A stretch of 64,000 nt of DNA, from positions 525,378 to 589,377 of the forward strand of contig NZ_BMLX01000003.1 in assembly GCF_014645535.1 (NCBI RefSeq). Direction: 5' to 3'. This document shows, piece after piece, positions 1-7,102 of this stretch (position 1 is the first letter of the stretch; each line of letters opens with the position of its first letter). Origin of the DNA: Silvimonas iriomotensis (GTDB lineage: Bacteria > Pseudomonadota > Gammaproteobacteria > Burkholderiales > Chitinibacteraceae). The notes below the pieces were generated by a model. That model did no database searches. It was given only the letters and a program-made list of their open reading frames with translations, and was not told the origin of the DNA. The translations under genes and the position numbers were made by a program.

Positions 1-1007
1 TAGAGATGAGCAACGGCTGCATTTGCTGCACCTTGCGTGAAGACTTGCTGGTCGAGATCAACCGGCTGGCGCAGGAAGGGCGCTTTGACTATCTGCTGAT
101 CGAATCAACCGGCATTGCCGAGCCCTTGCCGGTGGCCGAAACGTTTACTTTCCGGGATGAACTTGGCCAGAGCCTGCAGGACATTGCGCGGCTCGACACC
201 ATGGTCACGGTGGTGGATGCGTTCAATTTTCTGGCCGATTACGCCTCGGAAGACCTGCTGGCCGCGCGCGGCGAAACCCTGGGCGACGCAGATGACCGCG
301 CCGTGGTCGATCTCTTGATTGAGCAGATTGAGTTTTGCGATGTGCTGGTGCTCAACAAGACCGACCTTGTCACGCCCGCCGCACTGGCGCAGCTACGCCG
401 CATGCTGCTGGCGCTGAACCCGCGCGCACGGGTGCTGGAAAGCCAGATGGGGCGCGTGCCGCTGACCGCCATCCTCAACACCGGTTTGTTTGATTTTGAA
501 GCCGCCGCCAATGCGCCGGGCTGGCTGCAGGAACTGCGCGGCGAACACACGCCAGAGACCGACCAGTACGGCATCAGCAGCTTTGTGTACCGCAACCCGC
601 GCCCGTTTCACCCGCAGCGTTTCTGGCAATGCATTCATAGCGAATGGCCAGGCGTCATCCGCTCCAAAGGCTGGTTCTGGCTGGCCACGCGCCCGGATTT
701 TGTCGGCAGCTGGTCGCAGGCGGGCGGGGCCTCGCGCCATGGTGCGGCCGGCCTGTGGTATGCCGCTGTGCCGCGCAAACAATGGCCCAAAGAGACGCAT
801 GAACTGGCGCAGATCATGGAAAGCTGGCACCCGGTTTATGGTGATCGCACCCAGGAACTGGTGCTGATCGGCATGGCCATGGATCAACCCCGCCTGACCC
901 GGATGCTGGATCATTGCCTGGCGACGGATGCCGAACTGGTGGCCTTGCGGCGCAATCCGCAAGCGCTGGCCGACCCGTTCGCATCGTGGCAGGTGATGCC
1001 GGCTTGA
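1..1007 (+). CDS. zigA: ZigA-type zinc-related CobW/COG0523 GTPase (5' truncated by window edge)
   Basis: G3E-family P-loop GTPase of the CobW/COG0523 group, thought to deliver zinc or help zinc-starved cells. The frame is open to the left edge, so the start and Walker A motif lie outside. Counting from the first visible ATG at 6, the family-defining CxCC metal-binding motif is at residues 5-8 (SNGCICCTLREDLL), the base-recognition motif NKTD begins at residue 117, and the C-terminal CobW_C domain contains RSKGWFWLA. The stretches GRFDYLLIESTGIAEPLPVA and GEHTPETDQYGI are typical of ZigA/YciC proteins rather than cobalamin CobW. Such genes are usually under Zur control, but the promoter is not visible. 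The following glutathione peroxidase is about 100 nt away and probably separate. Confidence 0.88.
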   Translation, partial: EMSNGCICCTLREDLLVEINRLAQEGRFDYLLIESTGIAEPLPVAETFTFRDELGQSLQDIARLDTMVTVVDAFNFLADYASEDLLAARGETLGDADDRAVVDLLIEQIEFCDVLVLNKTDLVTPAALAQLRRMLLALNPRARVLESQMGRVPLTAILNTGLFDFEAAANAPGWLQELRGEHTPETDQYGISSFVYRNPRPFHPQRFWQCIHSEWPGVIRSKGWFWLATRPDFVGSWSQAGGASRHGAAGLWYAAVPRKQWPKETHELAQIMESWHPVYGDRTQELVLIGMAMDQPRLTRMLDHCLATDAELVALRRNPQALADPFASWQVMPA

Positions 1008-1110
1008 TGACAAATGACTGGCGCGGCGTCGGCAGATACGGTGAAATGACGCCTGACGCGACCAGGCGGTCGCCAGGTTTTCCACTCACACGACGCCCAC
1101 AGGATTCAAC

Positions 1111-1659
1111 ATGACACAAGCGATCAAGGATATCCCGCTGCACAAAATCGACGGCTCCCCGGCCACGCTGGGCGACTACGCCGGCAAGGTCCTGCTGGTG
1201 GTCAACGTCGCGTCCAAGTGCGGCCTGACCCCGCAATATGAAGCGCTGGAAAAACTCTACCGCGAACAACACGGCCAGGGTCTGGAAGTGCTGGGTTTCC
1301 CGGCTAACAACTTCAAGGGCCAGGAACCGGGCACGGATGAAGAAATCCAGAGCTTTTGCGCCACCACCTATGACGTCACTTTTCCGCTGTTCTCCAAGAT
1401 TTCTGTCGTGGGCGCCGATCAGCACCCGCTGTACAACGCACTGACCCACGCCCAGCCGGATGCCACGGGCGAAGGCCCGTTCCGCGAGCGTTTGTCCAGC
1501 AAGGGGATCGAGATCGCACCGCAACCCAATGTGCTGTGGAACTTCGAAAAATTCCTGGTGAACCGCAAGGGCGAAGTGGTCGGACGTTTCTCGCCCGATG
1601 TCACGGCCGATGATCCGCGCCTGAGCAGCGCCATTGCCGCTGAACTGGCCAAGGCTTGA
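1111..1659 (+). CDS. glutathione peroxidase (Cys type)
   Basis: Thiol peroxidase of the GPx family (BsaA/BtuE-like), which reduces peroxides using glutathione or thioredoxin in the cytoplasm. The protein has 182 residues, normal for bacterial GPx. The catalytic tetrad is visible: Cys37 in NVASKCGLTP (cysteine, not selenocysteine), Gln71 in NNFKGQEPG, and Trp143-Asn144 in VLWNFEKF. The start is the ATG at 1111. The gene is followed directly by a strong intrinsic terminator and so looks monocistronic. Confidence 0.93.
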   Translation: MTQAIKDIPLHKIDGSPATLGDYAGKVLLVVNVASKCGLTPQYEALEKLYREQHGQGLEVLGFPANNFKGQEPGTDEEIQSFCATTYDVTFPLFSKISVVGADQHPLYNALTHAQPDATGEGPFRERLSSKGIEIAPQPNVLWNFEKFLVNRKGEVVGRFSPDVTADDPRLSSAIAAELAKA

Positions 1660-1670
1660 TTGGCCAACTA

Positions 1671-1698
1671 AAAAAAAGCACCTTCGGGTGCTTTTTTT
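1671..1698 (+). terminator. intrinsic terminator after glutathione peroxidase
   Basis: GCACC (1678-1682), tetraloop TTCG, GGTGC (1687-1691), then seven T. A matching A-run on the left makes it potentially bidirectional. Confidence 0.9.
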
Positions 1699-1821
1699 AT
1701 TCAACCGGATCAGGGTGTTTGCATCGGGGGAATACCTGACCGGAGCGCGCCATGATCAGGGCTATGATGTGCGCTGCCCGTCATTGCGGGCGCAATTGTT
1801 ACAAGGGTCAGGAACAGGCGC

Positions 1822-3186
1822 ATGGGTGAGAAAAAACGCAGACTGGCGGCCGGCGGTGCCGCAGTCGCTGAAGCACGGCCAGCAGCAAACGACGCGAGCC
1901 AGTGGGTTGAAACCGGCAAGCGCCTGCATCATGAAGGCCGCCTGCCCGAAGCGCTGGCGGCTTATCAGCGCGCGCTGGAACGCAACCCGCAGCAAGCCGA
2001 TGCGCTGCACTATCAGGGCCTGGCGCTGATCGGTATCGGCCAGGGCGCGGTGGGGATGACATTGCTGCAACGCTCGCTGTCGCTGGAGCCAGACAATGCC
2101 AGTTTCCATTTCAACCTGAGCCAGCACCTGCGCCGGCATGATCCGGCCACTGCCTTTGCGCACCTGCAACGCGCCGTGGCGCTGCAACCGGCTGATTTGC
2201 AGTACACCCTGGATTACGCCCAGGCCCTGGTGGCGCTGGGCCGGCGCGAAGACGCGCTGAATGCGCTGGTGGCCGTGCGGCCGCATCACCCGGAAAGCGG
2301 GGCGCTGGGCGAACGGATTGTCGATCTGGCCTGGCAGCTGGAACATCTGGAACTGGCGCGCGCCACCGCCGCCGACGTGGCCCGCCAGCATCCGCAGTTT
2401 GAGGCGCGTTTTCGCATTGGCTATGCCTTGCCCCGCCAGAACGTGACCGAATCTGAAACCGTCATGAGCGCCGAGCAGTGGGGCCAGTGCGCCCTGACCG
2501 GCGCTGAACTGGAACACTTCATTGCCGAGCGCGATCTGCACGTGATCGACCAGTTCATGGCAGACCCCGTCGCCTACCGCGAACACGCGCTGCAACAGGC
2601 ATTTCACGCCAATCTGTATGAGGGCCAGAATTTCCCTGGCGTGCAGACGGATGGCCAGCCGGTGCAGGAGATCATGGATCGCATTGCGACCGCGCTGGGT
2701 TGCCCGGTCAAATGGTCGTCCCCCGATAACGGCGCTTTCCGCGTCAGCGTGGCCAATGCCAAGGCACGCACGGATATCCACATTGATAACGAAGATCAGG
2801 GCCAGGCCACCACATACGCCGCCGTGCTCTATCTGAACCCGCCGGAGCAATGCCAGGGCGGCACCACGTTCTGGCAGCACCGCGCCACCGGCTGGGATCG
2901 TCGCCCGCCGGAAGACGTGGTCCGCGCCGCTGGTTTCAAGGATTTTGCCGCCTTCCAGGATAGCTGGAGCGTGGCCAGTGCCGATGGCAAACGCGATTTT
3001 GACGACCTGGCGCACGAGCGTGATATCTGGCAAGTGCAGGCTGAAATCCCCATGCGCAGCAACCGCATCGTGATTTATCGCGGCAACTTCTATCACGGGC
3101 TTTCCAGCGTGTTTGGCAGCACCATGCAAGACGGGCGCCTGGCCCAGTTGTTCTTCTTTGAAACTGCCCGCGACGCGAAACTTTGA
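1822..3186 (+). CDS. TPR protein with C-terminal 2-oxoglutarate/Fe(II) oxygenase-like domain (DUF6445 type)
   Basis: A 454-residue two-part protein. Residues 20-220 are tetratricopeptide repeats, for example HHEGRLPEALAAYQRALERN followed by further ALHYQGLAL-type helices, so this half probably binds a protein partner. The C-terminal half (about 235-454) looks like a DUF6445-type jelly-roll oxygenase: iron ligands His320 and Asp322 in DIHIDNEDQG, and a distal His425 in FYHGLSSVFG, with LYLNPPEQCQGGTTF between. The substrate is unknown; hydroxylation of a protein or small molecule is inferred. Its stop overlaps the start of the beta-lactamase gene (TGATG), so the two are probably co-translated. 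Confidence 0.8.
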   Translation: MGEKKRRLAAGGAAVAEARPAANDASQWVETGKRLHHEGRLPEALAAYQRALERNPQQADALHYQGLALIGIGQGAVGMTLLQRSLSLEPDNASFHFNLSQHLRRHDPATAFAHLQRAVALQPADLQYTLDYAQALVALGRREDALNALVAVRPHHPESGALGERIVDLAWQLEHLELARATAADVARQHPQFEARFRIGYALPRQNVTESETVMSAEQWGQCALTGAELEHFIAERDLHVIDQFMADPVAYREHALQQAFHANLYEGQNFPGVQTDGQPVQEIMDRIATALGCPVKWSSPDNGAFRVSVANAKARTDIHIDNEDQGQATTYAAVLYLNPPEQCQGGTTFWQHRATGWDRRPPEDVVRAAGFKDFAAFQDSWSVASADGKRDFDDLAHERDIWQVQAEIPMRSNRIVIYRGNFYHGLSSVFGSTMQDGRLAQLFFFETARDAKL

Positions 3187-4007
3187 TGCGTCTTGCCGCC
3201 GCATTGAACGCCACCTTGATCGGGGCCGCCCTGGCCCTGATCGCCCCGCAGGCGCAAGCCCATCTCTTGTGTACCCTGATTGCGGACGCCGCCACCGGCA
3301 AGGTGCTGCTGCAACAAGGTGAGGACTGCGCCGAGCGCGTCACCCCGGCCTCCACCTACAAGATCGCCATGAGCCTCATGGGCTTTGACAGCGGTTTCTT
3401 GCAGGACGAACACGCGCCGGTGCTGGACTATCACAAAGGGGATGTCGACTGGGGCGGTGCCAACTGGCTCAAACCGACCGACCCGGCCGCGTGGATCAAA
3501 TACTCCGTGGTGTGGTACTCGCAACGCGTCACCCATCATCTGGGGGCCGAAAAGGTCACCCGGTACGCGCGGGACTTCGGCTTTGGCAACGCGGATATGT
3601 CGGGCGATCCGGGCCAGAACAACGGGCTCTACCGGGCGTGGATTGCCTCATCGCTGAAGATATCGCCGCAAGAACAAGTGAAGTTCCTGACCCGGCTGGT
3701 CAACGGCCAGTTGCCGGTCTCTGCCCACGCGCTGGCAATGACCCGCAATATCACCCGCCTTGAGCAAAGCCCGGCCGGCTGGGACATGCACGGCAAAACC
3801 GGCGCTGCCTACCCGCGCCTCAGCAAAACCGACTTTGACTACGCCCACGGCTGGGGCTGGTTTGTCGGCTGGGCCACGCAGGACGGCCGCACCCTGGTAT
3901 TTGCCCGCCTGACCCGGGACGATGCCGAGAACCCAGTCAGCCCGGGCATCCGCACGCGGGACAGCGTGCTGGCGGACTGGCCGGCGCTGCTTGGTCAGTT
4001 ACGTTGA
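3186..4007 (+). CDS. class D (OXA-type) beta-lactamase
   Basis: Secreted serine hydrolase of the class D family. From the ATG at 3186 (overlapping the upstream stop by one base; a TTG one codon earlier is less likely) it has 273 residues with a signal peptide ending near APQAQA. All class D landmarks are visible: nucleophile motif STYK at 56-59 (normally STFK), SVV at 107-109, FGN at 133-135 (often YGN), the carbamate-stabilising Trp at 152 in WIASSLKIS, and KTG at 204-206. It is therefore likely catalytic, although its substrate range cannot be read from the sequence. A BlaR-type sensor role is unlikely, since there is no N-terminal membrane part beyond the signal peptide. No mobile element lies nearby, so it looks intrinsic. 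Confidence 0.9.
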   Translation: MRLAAALNATLIGAALALIAPQAQAHLLCTLIADAATGKVLLQQGEDCAERVTPASTYKIAMSLMGFDSGFLQDEHAPVLDYHKGDVDWGGANWLKPTDPAAWIKYSVVWYSQRVTHHLGAEKVTRYARDFGFGNADMSGDPGQNNGLYRAWIASSLKISPQEQVKFLTRLVNGQLPVSAHALAMTRNITRLEQSPAGWDMHGKTGAAYPRLSKTDFDYAHGWGWFVGWATQDGRTLVFARLTRDDAENPVSPGIRTRDSVLADWPALLGQLR

Positions 4008-4023
4008 GGTCAGGAGGTCGCCT

Positions 4024-4389
4024 GTGCCCAACTGGCTTTATCAGCATGAATTTGTGGCACCCTTGTGTATGGTCCTTGTTAGTCTCGTTTATTGGACGCT
4101 AGACAAAAACGAGGATAAAACCGCGCGGTTCTGGTGTGCCATGCACGGCGCTGCCGCAGCGTTCTTGTATCTCATGGCGATGGTCGTGTGGAATACGTGG
4201 CACCACTTTCATGGCTGGATGGGATGGCCCTGGCTTCTGCTGCAACTGCTGCCAGTCAGCTCGGTGATGTACGCTTGGGGCCGGTTTCGTGGGCCTGGCT
4301 GGCTGCACGTCTTACAGATACCGAATCTTGCATGCATGATTTACGCATATGTTATTGGCGGGATGGCAATAACGGGAGACTGGCTTTAG
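4024..4389 (+). CDS. small membrane protein, unknown function
   Basis: A 121-residue protein starting at GTG 4024, chosen because a perfect AGGAGG lies at 4012-4017, six bases upstream. It has about four hydrophobic segments (FVAPLCMVLVSLVYW, AAAFLYLMAMVVW, PWLLLQLLPVSSVMYAW, LACMIYAYVIGGMA) and is rich in Trp and His. I do not recognise the family. It follows the beta-lactamase by 16 bases and is probably in the same transcript. The base composition is slightly more AT-rich than its neighbours, which may mean a later arrival. Confidence 0.6.
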   Translation: MPNWLYQHEFVAPLCMVLVSLVYWTLDKNEDKTARFWCAMHGAAAAFLYLMAMVVWNTWHHFHGWMGWPWLLLQLLPVSSVMYAWGRFRGPGWLHVLQIPNLACMIYAYVIGGMAITGDWL

Positions 4390-4422
4390 CAGACATGCCA
4401 AAGCCAGTCCCTTCCGCATGCA

Positions 4423-5406
4423 TCACTTCGCTGACACTTGCGTCTTGGCGCGTTTGACACTGGACATTTCTTTGTCCGCATAGCGGATGGCTTCGTCTGC
4501 GCTCATTGCCCCGTCTGCCACCACAAAGGCCACGCTGGCGCTCTGGATGCTGGCGGCGGCATCGGCATACAAGCGTGTGACTTCTGCTGCTACGCGTTCG
4601 GCTTCTTCCTTGCTGGCCGGGCCGGGGCCGATGATGGCGAATTCATCGCCGTCAAAGCGGCCGACCACGTCGTAATCGCGCGCGACGCGGTTCAGGTGCG
4701 TGGCCAGATCGCTTAACAGGTGATCGCCCCGCACATGGCCCTGGGTTTCGTTCACTTCCCGGAAGTGGTCCAGATCAACCAGGCCGACCAGCACGGTGCT
4801 GTCTTCCCGGCGTGCCAGTGCCAGCAGGCGCGCCAGTTCTTCCAGAATGGCGCGGCGGTTGGGCAGGGCGGTCAGCGGGTCGGTCAGCGCTGCGCGGGTC
4901 AGCCGGTTATTGGTTTCCTGCAGCTGATCCAGCAGTTTTTCGCGTTCGATATGCTGGGCAATCAGGCGTGAGAACAGATGCAGCGAGGTACGCGCGCGTT
5001 CCGGCAAGGCCATTTGCTTGGTACTGGCCGCGCACAAAGTGCCAATCAGCGAGCCCGAATGCGTACGGATGGGCGCGCTGATGTAGCTCTGGATGCCCAG
5101 TGCCCGGGCGGCGTCTGAATCCGGCCAGCGGCCCGGCACATCGTCCGTGTAGGTGCAGCCCGATTCCATGGAGCGTTTGCACAGCGTGTCCGACCAGGGC
5201 ACGGCCAGTTGCTCGGGGATCTCCAGCTTGCCCACATTGCGGGCGAACTCGATCAACTGCGTGGTCATGCCGCTATCAATGCGGGTGATATAGGTGGACT
5301 CGAATTCCGTGAGGTTCTGCAGCAGCTCCAGCAACGGTTGCGCAAGTTCTTCCAGACTGCGGGCAGAAGAAGCAGATTCGGCCAGCCGAACCAGTTTGCT
5401 ATCCAT
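4423..5406 (-). CDS. GAF-GGDEF protein, probable diguanylate cyclase
   Basis: A 327-residue cytoplasmic signalling protein. Residues 15-160 form a GAF sensor domain (SGCTYTDDVPGRWPDSDAAR, YISAPIRTHSGSLIGTLCA). Residues 175-325 form a GGDEF domain (LTDPLTALPNRRAILEEL, then the active-site loop RFDGDEFAIIG). The signature reads DGDEF instead of GGDEF; the metal-binding acidic residues are retained, so cyclic di-GMP synthesis is plausible but not certain. No RxxD inhibitory site is obvious. It is transcribed divergently from the ABC-F gene and stands alone. Confidence 0.85.
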   Translation of the reverse strand: MDSKLVRLAESASSARSLEELAQPLLELLQNLTEFESTYITRIDSGMTTQLIEFARNVGKLEIPEQLAVPWSDTLCKRSMESGCTYTDDVPGRWPDSDAARALGIQSYISAPIRTHSGSLIGTLCAASTKQMALPERARTSLHLFSRLIAQHIEREKLLDQLQETNNRLTRAALTDPLTALPNRRAILEELARLLALARREDSTVLVGLVDLDHFREVNETQGHVRGDHLLSDLATHLNRVARDYDVVGRFDGDEFAIIGPGPASKEEAERVAAEVTRLYADAAASIQSASVAFVVADGAMSADEAIRYADKEMSSVKRAKTQVSAK

Positions 5407-5594
5407 GCGGGTCCTCGTGCGGTGGTGAACTATCAGGATTTCATTCTAGAAGGCCTTGGCCAGCGGGCAAGCACAATGGTCTGACCGCCCGCCCTGTCAA
5501 AGGTGGCGGCCCGTTTGTCGGTCACGTGTTTTTTTGCCTGTTCCTTGCCGTGGGGCTGCGGCAAAATAACCGCTCTTTTCCGGGGGATTCCCAA

Positions 5595-5612
5595 ATGAAC
5601 ACACACGCCTGA
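5595..5612 (+). CDS. putative 5-codon leader peptide (MNTHA) of the ABC-F gene
   Basis: ATG AAC ACA CAC GCC TGA, preceded by a GGGGGA Shine-Dalgarno-like run at 5582-5587 with suitable spacing. Its first twelve bases are exactly the left arm of the inverted repeat whose right arm covers the ABC-F start. A ribosome on this mini-ORF would keep the downstream start exposed. This is inferred; such a short frame can occur by chance, but the position is striking. Confidence 0.45.
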   Translation: MNTHA

Positions 5613-5666
5613 GCGCCCTGTACGGGCAAACGTTTTCTCTGCCCACCAACGCGAGTGTGTGTTCAT
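5595..5666 (+). promoter_or_regulatory. translational attenuator-like leader of the ABC-F gene
   Basis: A perfect 12-bp inverted repeat pairs 5595-5606 (ATGAACACACAC) with 5655-5666 (GTGTGTGTTCAT). The right arm includes the first two bases of the likely ATG start at 5665 and the alternative GTG at 5659. Inside the loop, two mutually exclusive small hairpins share 5624-5627: GCCC 5615-5618 with GGGC 5624-5627, or GGGCA 5624-5628 with TGCCC 5640-5644. Leader-ORF attenuation is the known mode of control for many resistance ABC-F genes; assigning it here is inference. Confidence 0.55.
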
Positions 5667-7089
5667 GTCAATGCTTCAAATCGAAGGCCTGGGTGTCTCC
5701 CACGGCCGCAAAGTCTGTTTTTCCGGGTTCTCCAGCGCCATTGAACGGGGCCAGCGTATTGCCATTCTGGGCGATAACGGCAGCGGTAAATCATCGTTGC
5801 TCAATGTGCTGGCGGGCCTTGCCATGCCGAGCGAAGGCGCGGTCCGTTCAGTGGCCGGCCTGCGCTATGGCCACGTTGTGCAAATCCAGCAAGATGAAGC
5901 CACCTTCAGCGGTGGTGAACGCGTCAGCCGCGCCATCGGGGCCGCGCTGGCGCAGCAGCCGGATATCTTGTTGCTGGATGAACCGACCAATCACCTTGAT
6001 GGCCCCAACCGGCGGGCGCTGTACCGCATGCTGCGGCATTTCGGCGGCGCGGTGGTACTGGTAACGCATGATGTTGCGCTGCTGGATGAAGCCTGCGACA
6101 CGCTCTGGCATCTGGAACAAGGCCGGATCACGGTGTTTGCCGGGCGCTATCGGGATTACATGGCCGAACGCGCCCGGCAACGGGCCAGCCTGGCCGGACA
6201 ATTTGCGCAGAACCGGCGTGCGGCAAAGTCGGCCCATGAAGCGCTGATGAAAGAACAGGAACGTGCCGCGCACGCCCGTCAGCACGGCGCCAGAAGCATC
6301 GAGAACGGCAAGTGGGCTACCGTCAAATCGCTGACCAAGCTTGGTCGCAGCAACACCACCGCAGGCCGTAAACAGGCAGACCTGCGTACGCAGCGGGAAG
6401 ACATCGCCGAGCAACTGGAGCAAGTGCGCCAGGCGGCCACCATCGTGCCGCATTTTCATCTACCCGCTGCGCGTGGGCGTGATGGCGTGGTGCAGATCAG
6501 CCATGGTCGTGTTGGTTACGGCGTGCCGCTGCTGGGCGACGTGCACCTGCAACTCAATCAGGGCGACCGGCTGGCGCTGGTGGGGCGCAACGGCAGTGGT
6601 AAATCCACGCTGGCACGCGCCATGCTGGGCGATGCCGCCATCAGCCGTCAGGGCGACTGGTTGTTGCCCGCGCCGGAGCAGGTGGGCTATCTGGATCAAC
6701 ACTACGCCACGCTGGCGCCGGCCCTGTCGGCCCAGGACGCCCTGCGTGCCCTGGTGCCGGGGTGGACCGAGGCCCAGCGCCGCCAGCATCTGGCCGACTT
6801 TCTGTTTTTTGATACGGTGGCGGTATCGACGCCGGCTGCGGCGTTGTCTGGCGGGGAGCGCGCGCGGCTGGCTCTGGCACTGATTGCGGCCCGGCCGCCG
6901 CAATTGCTGATTCTGGATGAAGTCACCAACAACCTGGACCTGACCGTGCGCCAGCATGTGATCGACATCCTGCGCGACTACCCTGGCGCCATGGTGCTGA
7001 TCTCGCACGATGAAGACTTTCTGGCGCAACTGGACGGCTTGACCCGGCTGGATCTGGACGCATTACGCTTGCCGGCGGCGGCCGTTTGA
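5665..7089 (+). CDS. ABC-F family ATPase, resistance (Vga/Msr)-like architecture
   Basis: Soluble twin ATPase of the ABC-F family, whose members act on the ribosome as translation factors or antibiotic-protection proteins. It has 474 residues from ATG 5665 (GTG 5659 and ATG 5671 are alternatives). Domain 1: Walker A GDNGSGKSS at 36-44, signature SGGE at 82-85, Walker B LLLDEPTNHLD near 102-112. Domain 2: Walker A GRNGSGKST near 307, SGGER near 395, LLILDEVTNNLD near 414. A charged linker lies between. Only 40 residues separate Walker A from the signature in domain 1, an unusually short helical subdomain of the kind I recall in Vga(A), and the total length is below EttA, Uup or YbiT. There is no membrane domain. 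A role in resistance to ribosome-targeting drugs is inferred. Confidence 0.85.
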   Translation: MSMLQIEGLGVSHGRKVCFSGFSSAIERGQRIAILGDNGSGKSSLLNVLAGLAMPSEGAVRSVAGLRYGHVVQIQQDEATFSGGERVSRAIGAALAQQPDILLLDEPTNHLDGPNRRALYRMLRHFGGAVVLVTHDVALLDEACDTLWHLEQGRITVFAGRYRDYMAERARQRASLAGQFAQNRRAAKSAHEALMKEQERAAHARQHGARSIENGKWATVKSLTKLGRSNTTAGRKQADLRTQREDIAEQLEQVRQAATIVPHFHLPAARGRDGVVQISHGRVGYGVPLLGDVHLQLNQGDRLALVGRNGSGKSTLARAMLGDAAISRQGDWLLPAPEQVGYLDQHYATLAPALSAQDALRALVPGWTEAQRRQHLADFLFFDTVAVSTPAAALSGGERARLALALIAARPPQLLILDEVTNNLDLTVRQHVIDILRDYPGAMVLISHDEDFLAQLDGLTRLDLDALRLPAAAV

Positions 7090-7102
7090 CGCTGGGCCAG
7101 GC

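Noticed and set aside
1762-3204. 480-codon minus-strand frame over the TPR/2OG gene
   Set aside because: The plus-strand protein shows TPR and iron-ligand motifs; the antisense frame shows none.
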